Source: Propionibacteriaceae bacterium (GTDB lineage: Bacteria; Actinomycetota; Actinomycetes; Propionibacteriales; Propionibacteriaceae). Taken from it: a stretch of DNA of 64,000 nt. The notes below the pieces were generated by a model that saw nothing but the letters and a program-made list of their open reading frames with translations, made no database searches and was not told where the DNA came from. The DNA is taken from positions 62,001 through 126,000 of the forward strand of contig JAFKJK010000008.1 in NCBI GenBank assembly GCA_017306015.1. Reading direction: 5' to 3'. Shown in pieces: positions 1-9,284 of this stretch. Each line of letters opens with the position of its first letter. The first letter of the stretch is position 1. A program made the translations under genes and the position numbers.

Positions 1-251
1 GCACCGAGCCGTACCAGGTGCGGTCGGCGATCGGACGGGTGGGACGGACGTCGGTGACGATCGTCGCGCAGGTCGAGGATCCGGTCGACGGCGCCGTGCT
101 CGCGCGTACGAACACGGTCCTGGTCAGCGGAGACGCGTCCGGGCGTCCGGTCCCGTTGCCGGCCGACATGCTCGCTGCCGCGCAGCGCTGGCCGGCCGAG
201 GTCAGCTCCGCGGGTGCCGCGAGGACGCTCGGACGACCAGTTCGGGAATGA
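1..251 (+). CDS. Thioesterase-family protein, C-terminal fragment
   Basis: The open frame is already running at base 3 and ends with TGA at 249-251, so only the last 82 or so residues are seen. The segment reads as the closing strands of a hotdog-fold acyl-CoA thioesterase: an Arg-Val-Gly-Arg-Thr-Ser strand, then a strand containing VAQVED, then a TVLVS strand and a proline-rich tail. The family call rests on this pattern alone; the catalytic half lies outside the window. Its 3' end overlaps the convergent lacI-type gene by 50 bases. Confidence 0.5.
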   Translation, partial: TEPYQVRSAIGRVGRTSVTIVAQVEDPVDGAVLARTNTVLVSGDASGRPVPLPADMLAAAQRWPAEVSSAGAARTLGRPVRE

Positions 252-1194
252 ACAGTTCGGCGGGCCGGCCGGTCAGCAGCAGGTCGGCGGCCGCCCAGCC
301 GAGTTCGCGCATGGGCTGGCGCACCGACGTCAGCGGGACGGCGAGCTCGGTGTCGAGGAAGAGGTCGTCGTAGCCGACCACCGAGACCTCCTCGGGCACC
401 CGGACCCCACGCTCGCGCAACGCGCGGAGCACCCCGAGCGCGACGATGTCGTTGACGCTGAACACGGCCGTCGGCGGACGCTCCGAGGCCAGCAGCTGTG
501 CGGTCGCGGCCTCGCCGGCGCTGGCATTGGGATGGGCGAGGTGCACGACCTCGAGCACGTCGGACGGGTCGAGCCCGGCGGCCCGGACGGCTTCGATGGC
601 GCCCTGGAGCCGCAGTTCGCTGGGACGCATGTTCTCGGCCGCCGCGAGGAAGGCGACCCTGCGGTGGCCCTGTTCGAGGAGGTGCTCCACGGCGAGCCGT
701 CCGCCGCGAGCGCTGTCCACCCCCACCGAGGGCAGGCTGCCGGGCTCGGCGTCCATCAGCACCGAGCGCAGGCCGATCCGTTCGAGTTCGGCGAGCCGCT
801 CGATCGTGCCGTCCATCGGCGTGATCAGGACGCCGCGGACGCCCTGCTCGGCGAGCATCCGCAGCAGCCGGGCCTCCCGCTCGGCGTCGCCGTCGGAGCT
901 GCAGATGATCAGCGACAGGCCCTCGGAGTCCAGCCGGTCCTCGATGCCGCGGAGGAGCCCGGTGTAGAACGGGTTGCTGACGTCGGAGACGACGGCGCCG
1001 ACGGTCGTGGTCGCCCCGGAGCGGAGGTTGCGGGCCGTGGCATTGCGATGGAAGTGCAGCTGGGCCATGGCCGCCTCGACCGCGTCCAGGGTCTTCGGGC
1101 TGACGATCTGGGGCCGGTTCAGGACATTCGACACGGTGCCGACGGAGACGCCGGCCAGTCTCGCGACATCCTTGATGCTCGGACGGTGTTCCAC
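202..1194 (-). CDS. LacI-family transcriptional regulator
   Basis: About 330 residues. The N-terminus carries the LacI DNA-binding helix-turn-helix (PSIKDVARLAGVSVGTVSNVL) with the hinge-helix region following, and the rest is a periplasmic-binding-protein-like sensor domain with the usual 'GVRGVLITP', 'HRRVAFL' and 'VVGYDD' segments. I prefer the GTG at 1194 because the run GAGAGGGAGG sits a few bases before it; an ATG at 1236 is also in frame. It begins 13 bases after the pyrC stop and could be read through from the pyr operon. Such regulators normally respond to a sugar or nucleoside, but nothing here identifies the ligand or target genes. Confidence 0.85.
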   Translation of the reverse strand: MEHRPSIKDVARLAGVSVGTVSNVLNRPQIVSPKTLDAVEAAMAQLHFHRNATARNLRSGATTTVGAVVSDVSNPFYTGLLRGIEDRLDSEGLSLIICSSDGDAEREARLLRMLAEQGVRGVLITPMDGTIERLAELERIGLRSVLMDAEPGSLPSVGVDSARGGRLAVEHLLEQGHRRVAFLAAAENMRPSELRLQGAIEAVRAAGLDPSDVLEVVHLAHPNASAGEAATAQLLASERPPTAVFSVNDIVALGVLRALRERGVRVPEEVSVVGYDDLFLDTELAVPLTSVRQPMRELGWAAADLLLTGRPAELFIPELVVRASSRHPRS

Positions 1195-1207
1195 CGGCAC
1201 CTCCCTC

Positions 1208-2494
1208 TCACCCGCGCTGGTAGCTGATCCTGCCACGGAAGACGGTGGCGACGACGGGATCGGGCAGTTCGCGGCCGTGATACGGGTTGTTCCGGCCCCG
1301 CGAGGCGGAGGCGTCCGCGTCGACGACGGCCCGCGCGGACGGGTCGACGAGCACCAGGTTCGCCGGTTCGCCGATCGCCAACCGGCCGCCCTGGCCGGGG
1401 ACCTGGCCGATCCGGGCCGGCGTGGAGGACATCCGTCGCACCAGCGTCGGCCAGTCGATCCGTCCGGTGTTCACCATCACGTCGACGACCACGGCGAGGG
1501 CCTGCTCCAGGCCGAGCATGCCGGGCAGGGCGACGTCGAAGGGATGGTCCTTGTCCTGGCGGGCGTGGGGGGCGTGGTCGGTGGCGACGATGTCGATCGT
1601 CCCGTCGGCAAGGGCCTCGCGGACCGCGTCCAGGTGCTCGGAGGTGCGCAGCGGCGGGTTCACCTTGAAGGTGGTGTCGTAGCCGGCCACCAGCGGGGTG
1701 TCCAGGAGGAGGTGGTGCGGGGTGACCTCTGCGGTCACCTGGACGCCGCGCCGCTTCGCCCACCGGATCACCTCGACGCTCTCGGCGGTGGAGACGTGGC
1801 AGACGTGCAGCCGGGAGCCGGCCAGCTCGGCCAACTGGACGTCGCGGGCCACGATCACGCTCTCGGCCTGGGACGGCCAGCCGGGCAGGCCGAGGCGCCC
1901 GGACCACTCCGACTCGTGGCAGCAGGCGTCCGTCCCGGCCAGGCGGGGATCCTGGGAGTGCTGGGCGATGACGCCGCCGAACGGCTTCACGTAGGTGAGG
2001 GCCCGCCGCATCACCAGGGAGTCGGCCACGCACCGGCCGTCGTCGGAGAACACCCGGACGGACGCTGCCGACTTCGCCATCAGGCCCAACTCGGACAGCT
2101 CCGAGCCCCCCAGCCCCTTGGTGACGGCGCCGACGACCCGGACCTCGCAGTGCCCCTCCCGCTCGCCGAGGGCCTGGACGTACTCGGCCGCCTCCGCGGT
2201 GTCGGTGGCCGGTGTGAGGTTCGCCATCGCGTGCACGCAGGTGAAGCCGCCCCGGGCGGCGGCGGCCGTTCCGGTGGCGACCGTCTCGGCGTCCTCGCGT
2301 CCGGGCTGGCGCAGGTGGGTGTGCAGGTCGACCAGACCGGGCAGGGCGAGCAGGCCGTCCGCGTCGACCCGGTGGACGCCGGCCGGCGCGTCGGCGGGGT
2401 CGGCGAACCGGCCGTCGGCGACGAACAGGTCGCCGCTGGTTCCGTCGGCCTGCCGGGCGCCGGTGATCAACAGGCTCGTGGATGCGCTGGTCAC
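1208..2494 (-). CDS. pyrC: Dihydroorotase
   Basis: Catalyses cyclisation of N-carbamoyl-aspartate to dihydroorotate, the third step of pyrimidine synthesis. 428 residues, a normal length for class I dihydroorotases. The metal-binding HTH (residues 58-60, followed by LRQPG), the SDDG segment near 150, the histidines near 179 and 233 and the catalytic Asp in ATDHAPH (residue 306) are all present, so it looks like an active enzyme and not a PyrB-supporting dead paralogue. The GTG start overlaps the pyrB stop by four bases (GTGA), showing translational coupling in the order pyrR-pyrB-pyrC. Confidence 0.95.
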   Translation of the reverse strand: MTSASTSLLITGARQADGTSGDLFVADGRFADPADAPAGVHRVDADGLLALPGLVDLHTHLRQPGREDAETVATGTAAAARGGFTCVHAMANLTPATDTAEAAEYVQALGEREGHCEVRVVGAVTKGLGGSELSELGLMAKSAASVRVFSDDGRCVADSLVMRRALTYVKPFGGVIAQHSQDPRLAGTDACCHESEWSGRLGLPGWPSQAESVIVARDVQLAELAGSRLHVCHVSTAESVEVIRWAKRRGVQVTAEVTPHHLLLDTPLVAGYDTTFKVNPPLRTSEHLDAVREALADGTIDIVATDHAPHARQDKDHPFDVALPGMLGLEQALAVVVDVMVNTGRIDWPTLVRRMSSTPARIGQVPGQGGRLAIGEPANLVLVDPSARAVVDADASASRGRNNPYHGRELPDPVVATVFRGRISYQRG

Positions 2495-3450
2495 CCTTGG
2501 GCTCCTTCTTCGGCGGCGAGCAGGTGGTACAGCACGCTCATCCGGACCGCGACCCCGGCCGAGACCTGGTCCAGCACGAGCGAGTTGGCGGCGTCCGCAG
2601 CGGCAGGGGAGATCTCCACGCCGCGGTTCATCGGGCCGGGGTGGCAGATCGCCGCCGTCGGCTTGAGCCCCGCCAGCCGCCCGGGGGTGAGCCCGAAGCT
2701 CTCGGTGTACTCCCGCTCGGTCGGGAAGAAGCCGCCGGCCATCCGCTCGCGCTGCACCCGAAGCATCATCACGATGTCGGCCGAGGGCAGCACCGCGTCC
2801 AGGTCGTCGGTGACCTCGCAGCCCCAGTCCTCCACGCCGGTCGGCAGCAGCGTCGGCGGGGCGACCAGCACCACGTCGCCGCCGAGGATCCGCTGGAGGA
2901 GCACGTTGCTGCGAACGACCCGGGAGTGCAGCAGGTCGCCGACGATCGCGATCCGCTTGCCGGCGAAGCCGGTCCCTGGGCCTTTCGACGTGCCGTTCGC
3001 CACCCGGGCGAAATGCTGCCGCATCGTGTAGGCGTCCAGCAGCGCCTGGGTGGGGTGCTCGTGCTGGCCGTCCCCTGCGTTGATGACGTGCGCCCGCACC
3101 CAGCCCGCGACCTGGCTGGCGGCGCCGGATGACGAGTGCCGGATGACGAAGGCATCGGCACCCATTGCGTCGAGGGTGAGCATGGTGTCGCGCAACGACT
3201 CACCCTTGGAGACCGAGGAGCCCTTGGCCGAGACGTTGATCGTGTCCGCCGACAGCCACTTGCCGGCGATCTCGAAGGAGGTCCGGGTGCGGGTGGAGTC
3301 CTCGAAGAAGATGTTCACGATGGTCCGGCCGCGCAGGGCCGGCAGCTTCTTCACCGGGCGGGACTGGACCTGCTGCATCTCGACCGCCAGGTCGAGCAGC
3401 GAGAGCACCTCGGACTCGTCGAGGTCGGCGCAGCTGAGCAGATGCCGCAT
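2491..3450 (-). CDS. pyrB: Aspartate carbamoyltransferase catalytic subunit
   Basis: Condenses carbamoyl phosphate with aspartate, the committed step of pyrimidine synthesis. 319 residues. The carbamoyl-phosphate loop [13 protein letters not shown] (residues 48-60), the SVSKGES loop that reaches in from the neighbouring subunit (79-85), and the HPTQ motif at 131-134 are intact. No regulatory pyrI gene is adjacent, as is usual in Actinobacteria. The ATG overlaps the pyrR stop (ATGA) and the stop overlaps pyrC (GTGA), so the three genes form one coupled operon. Confidence 0.96.
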   Translation of the reverse strand: MRHLLSCADLDESEVLSLLDLAVEMQQVQSRPVKKLPALRGRTIVNIFFEDSTRTRTSFEIAGKWLSADTINVSAKGSSVSKGESLRDTMLTLDAMGADAFVIRHSSSGAASQVAGWVRAHVINAGDGQHEHPTQALLDAYTMRQHFARVANGTSKGPGTGFAGKRIAIVGDLLHSRVVRSNVLLQRILGGDVVLVAPPTLLPTGVEDWGCEVTDDLDAVLPSADIVMMLRVQRERMAGGFFPTEREYTESFGLTPGRLAGLKPTAAICHPGPMNRGVEISPAAADAANSLVLDQVSAGVAVRMSVLYHLLAAEEGAQG

Positions 3451-3989
3451 CAGGCGTCCTCCCCGGTCCCGGTGATGGTGATCGCGTCCCGGCCGTCGAG
3501 TTCGCTGACCTCGACCCTGACCCGCTCGCCGTCGGCGGCCTGCACGACCCGGCCGACCTGGTCGGCCGCGATCGGCAACTCGCGGCTGCCCCGGTCGGCC
3601 ATCACGGCGAGCCGGACGGCCCGTGGACGGCCGAGGTCGCGGAGGGCGTCGAAGGCCGCGCCGATGGTGCGTCCGGAGTAGAGGACGTCGTCGACCAGGA
3701 CCACCACGGCGTCGTCGATGCTTCCGGGCAGCGAGGTGCGTCCGACGGGGCGGACGGGGTTGGCCCGCAGGTCGTCGCGGTACATGGTGATGTCGAGGGT
3801 GCCGAGGCGGACGGGCGCGCCCTCGATCTGCTCGATCAGCCCGGCCAGGCGTCCGGCCAGCTGGACCCCGCGGGTGGGGATGCCCAGTAGGACGAGATCG
3901 GCAGCACCGCCGTTGGTCTCGAGGATCTCGTGGGCGATCCGGTTGAGTATCCGGGAGAACTCACGATCGTCGACTACCGTCCGTGCCAC
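3450..3989 (-). CDS. pyrR: Bifunctional pyr operon regulator / uracil phosphoribosyltransferase
   Basis: PyrR binds pyr leader RNA in response to UMP and has residual uracil phosphoribosyltransferase activity. 179 residues from the chosen start. The PRPP-binding signature [12 protein letters not shown] lies at about residues 97-108 and the GIPTRG loop at 36-41. I choose the GTG at 3989 because GAGGAA precedes it by five bases; a GTG at 4022 is in frame but has no such site. First gene of pyrR-pyrB-pyrC. I do not see a clear PyrR anti-antiterminator structure in the short leader, so control may act on translation or at the palindrome upstream. Confidence 0.93.
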   Translation of the reverse strand: MARTVVDDREFSRILNRIAHEILETNGGAADLVLLGIPTRGVQLAGRLAGLIEQIEGAPVRLGTLDITMYRDDLRANPVRPVGRTSLPGSIDDAVVVLVDDVLYSGRTIGAAFDALRDLGRPRAVRLAVMADRGSRELPIAADQVGRVVQAADGERVRVEVSELDGRDAITITGTGEDA

Positions 3990-4051
3990 GCAGGTTCCTC
4001 GCTCTCCGCCCGGTACTTGCACGTATGCGGCCGGGCTTCGAGCCGCCAGAC

Positions 4052-4067
4052 TAGCCGAACTCGGCTA
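4052..4067. promoter_or_regulatory. Perfect 16-bp palindrome in the pyrR divergent promoter region
   Basis: Arms TAGCCGA and TCGGCTA (4052-4058 and 4061-4067) separated by two bases. It lies between the divergently oriented pyrR and the small membrane gene at 4078, and its right arm overlaps the TACGGT hexamer (4066-4071) that looks like the -10 of the latter. The position suits an operator controlling one or both genes. What binds it is unknown. Confidence 0.4.
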
Positions 4068-4077
4068 CGGTCTTGCC

Positions 4078-4236
4078 ATGCTTCCAGGACTCTACGTGCT
4101 GCAACTGCCCGGTTGGCCGGTCGCGCCCACGCCGACGGTACTCGAGCTCCTGACGCCGACGCTGTTCATCCCGCTGGCGGTCGCTGCGGTGATCACGGTG
4201 CTGGTGATGGGGCCGGGCTGGCGTTCGAAGCAGTGA
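4078..4236 (+). CDS. Small single-span membrane protein, unknown function
   Basis: A 52-residue frame starting MLPGLYVLQLPGW and containing one long hydrophobic stretch (about residues 24-45, LLTPTLFIPLAVAAVITVLVMG) followed by a short basic tail. There is no Shine-Dalgarno sequence; a TACGGT hexamer ends six bases before the ATG, which fits a leaderless transcript. It is divergent from pyrR and convergent with pepN. I do not recognise a family. It could be a non-coding stretch, but the hydrophobic segment and start context argue for a gene. Confidence 0.5.
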   Translation: MLPGLYVLQLPGWPVAPTPTVLELLTPTLFIPLAVAAVITVLVMGPGWRSKQ

Positions 4237-4270
4237 CCCCTCGCCCTTTCGACGGGCGCAAGTGCGGGGC

Positions 4271-6859
4271 TCACGAGCTGGCGGCCTCCTGACAGTGAAG
4301 CGCGCGTTCGGCGTCGTCGCGGCGCTCGCCGACCTGGCGTGCGACCGAGTCGTTGAGGTGGGCTGAGGCCAGCCAGGCGTCGAATTCGGCCAGACGCGTC
4401 CTGGTCAGCAGGGTCTTCGGGAACAGCAGCCCCAGCGCGTTCTGCCGAATCACCGAGCTGCGCTCCGACCAGCCGTCAGTGCCCGCGGAGATCTTCGCGG
4501 CGAGTTCCGCGTACGCGGGCAGGTAGGGCAGCAGGATGTCGTCCTGGCCGACCTGGGCGAAGTTCGTGCAGATCTGGTACTGGGTCTCGTTCGGGGTGTC
4601 GGCGACCGTGGCGAGCCGCCAGGCCTCCGCCTTCTGCTCGGGATCCGGCAGGGCCGCCCGCGCCCCGGCTGCCCGCTCGGCGCCCCGGGCGGTGTTGTCG
4701 CGGGCGAACTCGGCGTCGATCTCGTCCGCGCCGACGGCGCCGGCGCGGGCAAGCTGGGTGAGCAGGTGCCAGCGCAGATCGGTGTCGATCGCCAGCCCCT
4801 GCGGGCTCTCCTCGCCGCTGAGCCAGGCCTTGACCACCTCGGTCTCGGGCTCGGTGGTGGCGGCGGCCGCCAGCGCTCGCGCATAGCTGAGCTGGTGGTC
4901 GGAGCCCGGCTCGGCGCCCTTCAGGAGGCGGGCGATGCCGGCGACGAAGCGCTCGTTCAACGCTGCGCGGGCGGCCGGCGGGGTGTAGTAGTCGATCACC
5001 GTGCGCGACTGGCTGAGCAGGGAGCCGACGGCGGTGGAGTCGGTCTCGGTGTCGATGCCGGCCAGGGCGAGCTCGACGAAGTCGGCGGGGCTGAGTTCAG
5101 CGTCGCGGCACATGTCCCAGGCGGCACCCCAGCACAGCGCCCGGGCCAGCGCGGAGTCGAGGGTCCCGATGCCACTCACCAGTGTCTGCAACGAGTCGTC
5201 GTCGAGCCGGATCTTGGCGTAGGTGAGGTCGTCGTCGTTGGGCAGGAGCAGGGCGGGACGCCGCCGTCCGACCATCTCCGGGATCTCGGTGACGGCTCCG
5301 GCGATGTCGACCTCGATCCGGTCGGTGCGACCCAGGCGGTCGTCGATCTGGTCGTAGCAGCCGATGGCCAGCCGGTGGTGGCGCAGCGTCGGCCACTGCT
5401 CGGTGGCGGTCTGGCGGATCGCGAACCGGGTGAAGATGCCGTCGGCGTCGACGTCGAACTCGGCGCGCAGGGTGTTCACGCCGGCGCTGCGCAACCAGTC
5501 GGCGGCGAAGTTCGACAGATCGCGTCCGGACGCTGCGGCCAGCGCGGCGAGGAGGTCGTCGAAGGTGGTGTTGCCCCAGGCGTGCTCGGCGAAGTAGGCC
5601 CGGACGCCGGCGAGGAACGCGTCCTGGCCGACGAAGGCGACCAGCTGGCGGATCACCGATGCGCCCTTGGCGTAGGTGATGCCGTCGAAGTTCAACTCGA
5701 CGGCCTCGAGGTCGACCATGTCGGCGGCCACCGGGTGGGTGGACGGCAGCTGGTCGGCGCGGTAGGCCCAGTTCTTGCGGGCGTTGCAGAAGGTGGCCCA
5801 CGGGTCGTCCCCGACGCCGGTGCGGGCGCGGAGTTCGGCCTGGCAGAAGTGGGACGCCCACTCGGCGAACGACTCGTTGAGCCACAGGTCGTCCCACCAC
5901 TTCATGGTGACCAGGTCGCCGAACCACATGTGGGCGAGCTCGTGCAGGATCGTGTTGTCGCGGGTCTCGTAGGCGGCGTTGGTGACCCGGGAGCGGTACA
6001 GGTACTCGTCGCGGATGGTCACGCAGCCGGCGTTCTCCATGGCGCCGGCGTTGAACTCGGGGACGAACACCTGGAGGTAGTCGGCGAACGGGTAGGGCCG
6101 GCCGAAGGCCTCCTCGAACACGTCGAAGCCGCCGCGGGTGGTGGCGAAGAGCCGGTCGGCGTCCAGGTACGACGCCACGGACTGACGGCAGGCGAGGGTC
6201 AGCGGGACCGTGCCGGCCAACCCCTGGTAGTCCTCGGTGACGGTGTGGAAGTCGCCGGCGATCAGGGCGGTGATGTAGCTGGAGATCGGTGGGGTGGGGG
6301 CGAAGTCCCACCGCGACGTGCCCTCCGACACCGGAACGGGACGGACGGCAGGCGAGTTCGACAGCACTGTCCACTCCGAGGGGGCGAGCACGCTGAGGTG
6401 GAAGCTGGCCTTCAGGTCGGGCTGCTCGAAGCACGCATACATCCGCCGGGCGTCCGCGGTCTCGAACTGGCTGTAGCAGTAGACCTTGTCGTCGACCGGG
6501 TCGACGAAGCGGTGCAGTCCCTCGCCGGTGCGGCTGAACCGGCACAGGGCGGTCACCACCAGCGTGTGGTCGCCGCCGCGGACGCGGAAGTTGAGCTTGT
6601 GGTCGCGGAAGGCGTCCGGACGCAGGGGACGGCCGTCGAGGGTGGCGCTGACCAGGCGGTCGGCGATCAGGTTGACCCAGGTGTCGGTCTTGGCGTTGCT
6701 GTGGAACGTGAGCGTCGAACTCGACCCGAACAGCGTGGTGGGGTCGTAGTCGAGACCTCCGAAGCCGCCGGAGAGGTCGACGGTGACGCGCGCCGACTTG
6801 GCGGTGAGCACCGCCGAGCGGGCGGCCGCCTCGCGGCGGGTGATATTGGCCGGATACAT
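4271..6859 (-). CDS. pepN: Aminopeptidase N (M1 family)
   Basis: Zinc aminopeptidase removing N-terminal residues from peptides in the cytoplasm. 862 residues from the ATG at 6859, which is preceded by GAGGT at good distance; an upstream frame extension to 6916 lacks support. The substrate-anchoring GAMEN motif is at 272-276, the zinc ligands HELAH at 306-310 with the third ligand Glu at about 329 (NES), and the C-terminal half resembles the ERAP1-like helical domain of actinobacterial PepN. Length is normal. It is transcribed convergently with the small gene at 4078 and divergently from the DNA glycosylase at 6960. Confidence 0.95.
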   Translation of the reverse strand: MYPANITRREAAARSAVLTAKSARVTVDLSGGFGGLDYDPTTLFGSSSTLTFHSNAKTDTWVNLIADRLVSATLDGRPLRPDAFRDHKLNFRVRGGDHTLVVTALCRFSRTGEGLHRFVDPVDDKVYCYSQFETADARRMYACFEQPDLKASFHLSVLAPSEWTVLSNSPAVRPVPVSEGTSRWDFAPTPPISSYITALIAGDFHTVTEDYQGLAGTVPLTLACRQSVASYLDADRLFATTRGGFDVFEEAFGRPYPFADYLQVFVPEFNAGAMENAGCVTIRDEYLYRSRVTNAAYETRDNTILHELAHMWFGDLVTMKWWDDLWLNESFAEWASHFCQAELRARTGVGDDPWATFCNARKNWAYRADQLPSTHPVAADMVDLEAVELNFDGITYAKGASVIRQLVAFVGQDAFLAGVRAYFAEHAWGNTTFDDLLAALAAASGRDLSNFAADWLRSAGVNTLRAEFDVDADGIFTRFAIRQTATEQWPTLRHHRLAIGCYDQIDDRLGRTDRIEVDIAGAVTEIPEMVGRRRPALLLPNDDDLTYAKIRLDDDSLQTLVSGIGTLDSALARALCWGAAWDMCRDAELSPADFVELALAGIDTETDSTAVGSLLSQSRTVIDYYTPPAARAALNERFVAGIARLLKGAEPGSDHQLSYARALAAAATTEPETEVVKAWLSGEESPQGLAIDTDLRWHLLTQLARAGAVGADEIDAEFARDNTARGAERAAGARAALPDPEQKAEAWRLATVADTPNETQYQICTNFAQVGQDDILLPYLPAYAELAAKISAGTDGWSERSSVIRQNALGLLFPKTLLTRTRLAEFDAWLASAHLNDSVARQVGERRDDAERALHCQEAASS

Positions 6860-6959
6860 GGGACCTCGCGGTTTCTGGGGGCAGCGCAGTGTTGAACGGC
6901 GGGTCAATCTTGGCACGACGTAGGCTGGCCGCTCGTCAAGCGTGGTGGAGGGAGGCTTC

Positions 6960-7766
6960 GTGCCCGAGGGTCACGTGATCCATCGCCTGGCCGCGGAGAT
7001 CAACCAGGCCTTCGCCGGCCGCCCGGTCGCGGCGTCCAGTCCGCAGGGACGCTTCGCCGCAGAGCTGGTGGACGGCAGTCGCCTTGAGGCCGCCGAGGCG
7101 TTCGGCAAGCATCTGTTCATCACGTTCGAGGACGGACGGGTGGTGCACATCCACCTGGGCCTGATCGGGAAGCTGCGGTGGGTTCCGCCCGGTCCGGTGG
7201 CCGCGCCGGCGACACTGCGGCTGCGGATCGAGCGGGCAGCCGAAGCGCTGGAGTTGCGCGGACCGCAGACCTGCGAGCTGGTGACGCCGGTCGAGCAGGC
7301 GGCGATCGTGGCCGAGCTGGGGCCGGACCCGCTGCGCGGCGATGCCGAGCCGGAGCGGGGGTGGGAGCGGTTGCGGCGCTCGGCGCGTCCGGTCGGGGCG
7401 CTGTTGATGGACCAGCGGATCGCGGCCGGGGCCGGCAACATCTACCGCTGTGAGGTGCTGTTCCGGGCGCGGCTCGACCCGTTCCTGGCCGGGAACCAGG
7501 TCACCCGGGACGAGTGGGACGAGGTCTGGGCCGACCTGGTCGAACTGATGCCGTCCGGGGTCAGCGACGGCCGGATCGACACCGTCCGGCCGGAGCATTC
7601 GCCGGAGACGATGGGGCGTCCGCCGCGGGTCGATCGGCACGGCGGGGAGGTGTACGTGTACCGGCGGGCCGGCGAACCGTGCTTCGTGTGTGGGCGTGGG
7701 ATCAGCCAACGGGAGCTCGCCGGCCGCAAGCTGTACTGGTGCGAGAGCTGTCAGGCGGGGCGATGA
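6960..7766 (+). CDS. Fpg/Nei-family DNA glycosylase (endonuclease VIII-like)
   Basis: Base-excision-repair glycosylase/AP lyase. 268 residues. The GTG at 6960 follows GGAGGGAGG and gives a mature N-terminus beginning Pro-Glu-Gly-His, placing the catalytic proline at position 2; an earlier in-frame GTG at 6942 would bury it, so the 6960 start is firmly supported. Lys50 (FGKHLF), the helix-two-turn-helix segment AGAGNIYR (156-163) and a zinc finger with Cys241, 244, 261 and 264 are intact. The PEGHVIHR start is typical of actinobacterial Nei2/Fpg2-like members rather than the PEGPE of classical Fpg. The stop overlaps the next gene (ATGA). Confidence 0.88.
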   Translation: MPEGHVIHRLAAEINQAFAGRPVAASSPQGRFAAELVDGSRLEAAEAFGKHLFITFEDGRVVHIHLGLIGKLRWVPPGPVAAPATLRLRIERAAEALELRGPQTCELVTPVEQAAIVAELGPDPLRGDAEPERGWERLRRSARPVGALLMDQRIAAGAGNIYRCEVLFRARLDPFLAGNQVTRDEWDEVWADLVELMPSGVSDGRIDTVRPEHSPETMGRPPRVDRHGGEVYVYRRAGEPCFVCGRGISQRELAGRKLYWCESCQAGR

Positions 7767-9193
7767 TCGCCTGGGACGAGGCCGAGATCGGCGTCGACCC
7801 GGACGGACTGGCCGTCCGGCTGCTTCGGGGCGGTCACCTGGTGGTGGAGTTGGGCTGGGTCGGGGCGAAGGGCGCCGAGGCGTCCATGGTGGCCGACGAC
7901 GAGGTCGAGCACAGCCTGGGCACGTCACTCGGACGGCTGCTGCAGCGGCAGGCGGTGAACGACGGCTGGCGGAGCCGCTGGGTGCTGATCCGGGAGTCGG
8001 GAGGGCCAGCGGGCGTGGCTGAGCGCGTCCGGCTGACACCGGGGCCGGAGTATGCGCTGTGGAGCTGGGGGAGCGGGGTGACCGCGATGCTGGCGGTGTG
8101 TCCTGCGCATACGGCGGGGCCGGTGCTGGGGCTGCGGCTCGAACAGGGCTATCTGGCTCTCGCCGGACGTCCGAGCGAGGGCGCGGTTTCCGCGGAGTAC
8201 CTGGTGGCGCCGGACGAGGCGATGCTCGGCAACGGCGAGCGGCTGGTGACGGTGCTGGCGGGACAGTGGTACCCGACGTTGGCGGCGTTCGAGTCGCGGC
8301 TGCCGGGGTGGGTCGCGGAGACTCAGCTGGACGACGGTGTGACGTGGTGGGGCGACGTCGCCGACTTCGGCATCAGCGTCCCGGAAGGGGTGGAGCTCGG
8401 CTACCACGGCGGTGCGGTGTCGATGGACGGGCCGATCGGGTTGCAGACGATCGAGGTGCACACGCCGCGGGGGTTGAGCCGGCTGGAGCTGGAGTGGGTG
8501 CCGCAGCTGGAGGCCGTGCTGCATCCGTTGGCGGTCGGGCTCCTGAGGTCGGGGCGTCCGCCGACGATCGCGGAGGCGCTGTGCCTGCAGTTCGCGGCCG
8601 ACCGGAAGGCGGTGTGGCTGGACCCGGCGGCGCAGGACCTGCTCGACCAGGTGGACTGGGAGGCGGACGGATCGCTGCTGGCGGCGGCGTTCGCGCTGGC
8701 GAGGGGACGGTCGCTGGGCGAGGCGGCGATGGTGTCGGACGGGCTGCGGCTGCTGGCCCGGCAGCCGGCCGGCATCGGGTTCGGCCGGGTGGTGATGGCC
8801 GGTTTCCTGGCGTCCCTCGGGGTCGGGCTGGACGCGCACGACCGGTGCCTGGAACTGCTCGGGCGTCCGGCGGTGGGGCGGACGGCGTCCCTGGAGAGCT
8901 CGCTGCTGCACTACCGCAGCGCGGACTTCGGCCAGGCTGAGCTGGCCGGGGTGGCGAACCGGTTGGGCGGACTGTTGCCGGGCGAGGCGCCGCTGCTCGG
9001 CTGGACGGAGCTGGCGCAGCTGATCGGGCTGCTGGAGCTATGTCCGCCGGAGTGGCCGGAGGCGAACCACTACGCGCAGGTGGCGAGCAAGGCTCGGGGC
9101 CACCTGCTCTGCGCGTACGTGGACGGGCGGGTTGCGGATGCCGAGCCGCTGGCGTGGCTGCTGCTGAGCCCGGAGCTGAGCCCGGCACTGTAG
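7763..9193 (+). CDS. Hypothetical protein coupled to the DNA glycosylase
   Basis: 476 residues, starting at an ATG that overlaps the glycosylase stop by four bases, so it is probably translated together with it. The protein has no signal peptide or membrane span that I can see. The first half alternates beta-like hydrophobic segments rich in Gly and Trp (for example VTWWGDVADFG), and the second half is predominantly helical and leucine-rich. I recognise no catalytic motif. Its base composition matches the neighbours, so it looks native to this lineage. It ends just before the tRNA gene. Confidence 0.75.
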   Translation: MIAWDEAEIGVDPDGLAVRLLRGGHLVVELGWVGAKGAEASMVADDEVEHSLGTSLGRLLQRQAVNDGWRSRWVLIRESGGPAGVAERVRLTPGPEYALWSWGSGVTAMLAVCPAHTAGPVLGLRLEQGYLALAGRPSEGAVSAEYLVAPDEAMLGNGERLVTVLAGQWYPTLAAFESRLPGWVAETQLDDGVTWWGDVADFGISVPEGVELGYHGGAVSMDGPIGLQTIEVHTPRGLSRLELEWVPQLEAVLHPLAVGLLRSGRPPTIAEALCLQFAADRKAVWLDPAAQDLLDQVDWEADGSLLAAAFALARGRSLGEAAMVSDGLRLLARQPAGIGFGRVVMAGFLASLGVGLDAHDRCLELLGRPAVGRTASLESSLLHYRSADFGQAELAGVANRLGGLLPGEAPLLGWTELAQLIGLLELCPPEWPEANHYAQVASKARGHLLCAYVDGRVADAEPLAWLLLSPELSPAL

Positions 9194-9209
9194 AGTTGCC
9201 GCGCACAAC

Positions 9210-9282
9210 CGGGGCGTAGCGTAGTGGCTAGCGCGCCTGCTTTGGGAGCAGGAGATCGCAGGTTCGAGTCCTGTCGCCCCGA
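9210..9282 (+). tRNA. tRNA-Pro (anticodon TGG)
   Basis: A 73-base cloverleaf can be folded by eye: acceptor stem CGGGGCG (9210-9216) with CGCCCCG (9275-9281) and discriminator A at 9282; anticodon stem CCTGC/GCAGG around the loop TTTGGGA (9241-9247), giving anticodon TGG; T stem GCAGG/CCTGT around TTCGAGT. CCA is not encoded. The 3' part of this gene is the attachment site of the genomic island that follows, and the full tRNA is retained at the left junction. Confidence 0.95.
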
Positions 9283-9284
9283 CC
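9261..9284 (+). repeat. attL: 24-bp direct repeat inside tRNA-Pro
   Basis: Left copy of the repeat beginning GGTTCGAGTCCTG and ending CGCCCCGACC. It spans the T-loop and acceptor strand of tRNA-Pro. The match stops abruptly on both sides when compared with 25447-25470, which defines the core exchanged by the integrase. Confidence 0.92.

Noticed and set aside
974..3031. 685-codon open frame on the plus strand
   Set aside because: It lies antisense to pyrC, pyrB and lacI; the low-complexity, Gly/Arg/Asp-rich translation is that of a shadow frame in high-GC DNA.
4766..6895. 709-codon open frame on the plus strand
   Set aside because: Antisense to pepN, whose GAMEN and HELAH motifs are intact; the plus translation has no recognisable domain.
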